Shown piece by piece: positions 20,929-21,296 of a DNA stretch of 21,296 nt (position 1 is the stretch's first letter; the number at the start of each line of letters is the position of its first letter). Both the position numbers and the translations under genes were made by a program. The DNA is from Pelotomaculum sp. UBA1371 (GTDB taxonomy: Bacteria > Bacillota > Desulfotomaculia > Desulfotomaculales > Pelotomaculaceae), in assembly GCA_002305915.1 (NCBI GenBank), contig DBRJ01000021.1:61799-83094 (forward strand), read 5' to 3'. Below the pieces are notes generated by a model, which saw nothing but the letters and a program-made list of their open reading frames with translations, was not told the origin of the DNA and made no database searches.

Positions 20929-21296
20929 TTGACTAACGTAACTCTGACGATTAACGGCGTCCAGGTAACTGTGCCTGCCGGCACAAGCCTGCTGGACGCC
21001 GCTACGGGGGCCGGTTGCTTCATCCCCACGCTCTGTCATGACCCGGCCAACCCGGGTTATGGGGGTTGCCGCATCTGCGTGGTAGAGGTAAAAGGTGCCC
21101 GGGCGCTGGTAGCTTCTTGCGTAACGGAAGCAACTAACGGCATGGTAGTTGAAACCGAGTCTCCGGCGGTTCAGGAAGCGCGGAAAACAATTATAGAGCT
21201 GCTTCTGGCCAACCACCCCACGGACTGCCTGACCTGCGACAAGAACGGCGACTGCCGCCTGCAGGATTATGCTTATCGCTACGGCATCAGAAAGTC
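20929..21296 (+). CDS. NuoG/HydA/FdhA-like large subunit, 5' part only
   Basis: Translated by hand from TTG 20929, with AAGGAGGG six bases upstream and 12 bases after the nuoF-like stop; it runs off the right edge after 122 codons. The N-terminus is a plant-type [2Fe-2S] domain: GCFIPTLCHDP, then GYGGCRICVVEVKG, with a later Cys in VASC. The His-Cys [4Fe-4S] domain begins at HPTDCLTCDKNGDCRLQDYA. This front end is shared by [FeFe]-hydrogenase HydA, NAD-dependent formate dehydrogenase FdhA and NuoG, and the catalytic domain that tells them apart is outside the window. The nuoE-nuoF order favours the first two, and the nearby focA tips slightly to formate dehydrogenase. That choice is inference. 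Confidence 0.9.
   Translation, partial: MTNVTLTINGVQVTVPAGTSLLDAATGAGCFIPTLCHDPANPGYGGCRICVVEVKGARALVASCVTEATNGMVVETESPAVQEARKTIIELLLANHPTDCLTCDKNGDCRLQDYAYRYGIRK

Overview
The window looks like chromosomal DNA from an anaerobic, Gram-positive-type Firmicute, most like the Desulfotomaculum/Pelotomaculum group. That placement is inferred from gene content and style: strong GGAGG-type ribosome sites, frequent TTG and GTG starts, a DUF3243 (YmfJ-type) protein, a FocA-type formate channel, and a NuoE/NuoF/NuoG-like soluble iron-sulfur module of the kind used by electron-bifurcating hydrogenases or NAD-dependent formate dehydrogenases. No rRNA, tRNA, insertion sequence, phage gene or intact CRISPR array was seen.

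Layout. 1-1161 (minus strand): the 5' part of a UV damage endonuclease gene (uvsE), a 54-aa two-helix membrane protein and a 105-aa Cys-rich protein. 1162-2326: an AT-rich stretch holding one orphan gene behind a consensus sigma-A promoter and ending in a strong terminator. 2390-6096: threonine synthase (minus), a membrane protein with a decayed Mrr-type nuclease fold (plus), and a polysaccharide deacetylase lipoprotein (minus). 6097-6770: a probable gene remnant closed by a perfect terminator. 6771-9310: a TtcA-family PP-loop enzyme, a Sir2 deacylase and a rhomboid protease that seems to start at ATA. 9492-11343: two very small proteins, an alpha/beta hydrolase with a damaged-looking start, a pair of CRISPR-like direct repeats, and a DUF3243 gene. 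11771-15888: tsaD, a cluster of DnaA-box-like sites in AT-rich DNA, a radical SAM/PDZ/DUF512-like protein, a tandem-ACT protein and 5-formyltetrahydrofolate cyclo-ligase. 15889-16942: about 1 kb without a large gene but rich in signals (sigma-54 promoter, candidate small RNA with terminator, competing hairpins, a small ORF, a tandem repeat). 16943-21296: formate/nitrite channel, an OB-fold membrane protein, then nuoE-like, nuoF-like and the start of a NuoG/HydA/FdhA-like gene.

How the genes work together. The right end forms a redox block. The NuoE-like and NuoF-like proteins would exchange electrons with NAD(H) and ferredoxin, and the truncated third subunit carries the entry iron-sulfur domain of either an [FeFe]-hydrogenase or a molybdenum/tungsten formate dehydrogenase. 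The formate-channel gene next door and a sigma-54 promoter farther upstream make formate metabolism a serious possibility, but the deciding domain lies outside the window. The rest is a mixture of housekeeping genes (tsaD, thrC, 5-FCL, ttcA-like, sirtuin) in short transcription units.

The observations most worth a second look are the DnaA-box cluster after tsaD, the signal-dense 15.9-16.9 kb intergenic region, and two genes whose conserved N-termini begin before any legal start codon (8601 and 10167).
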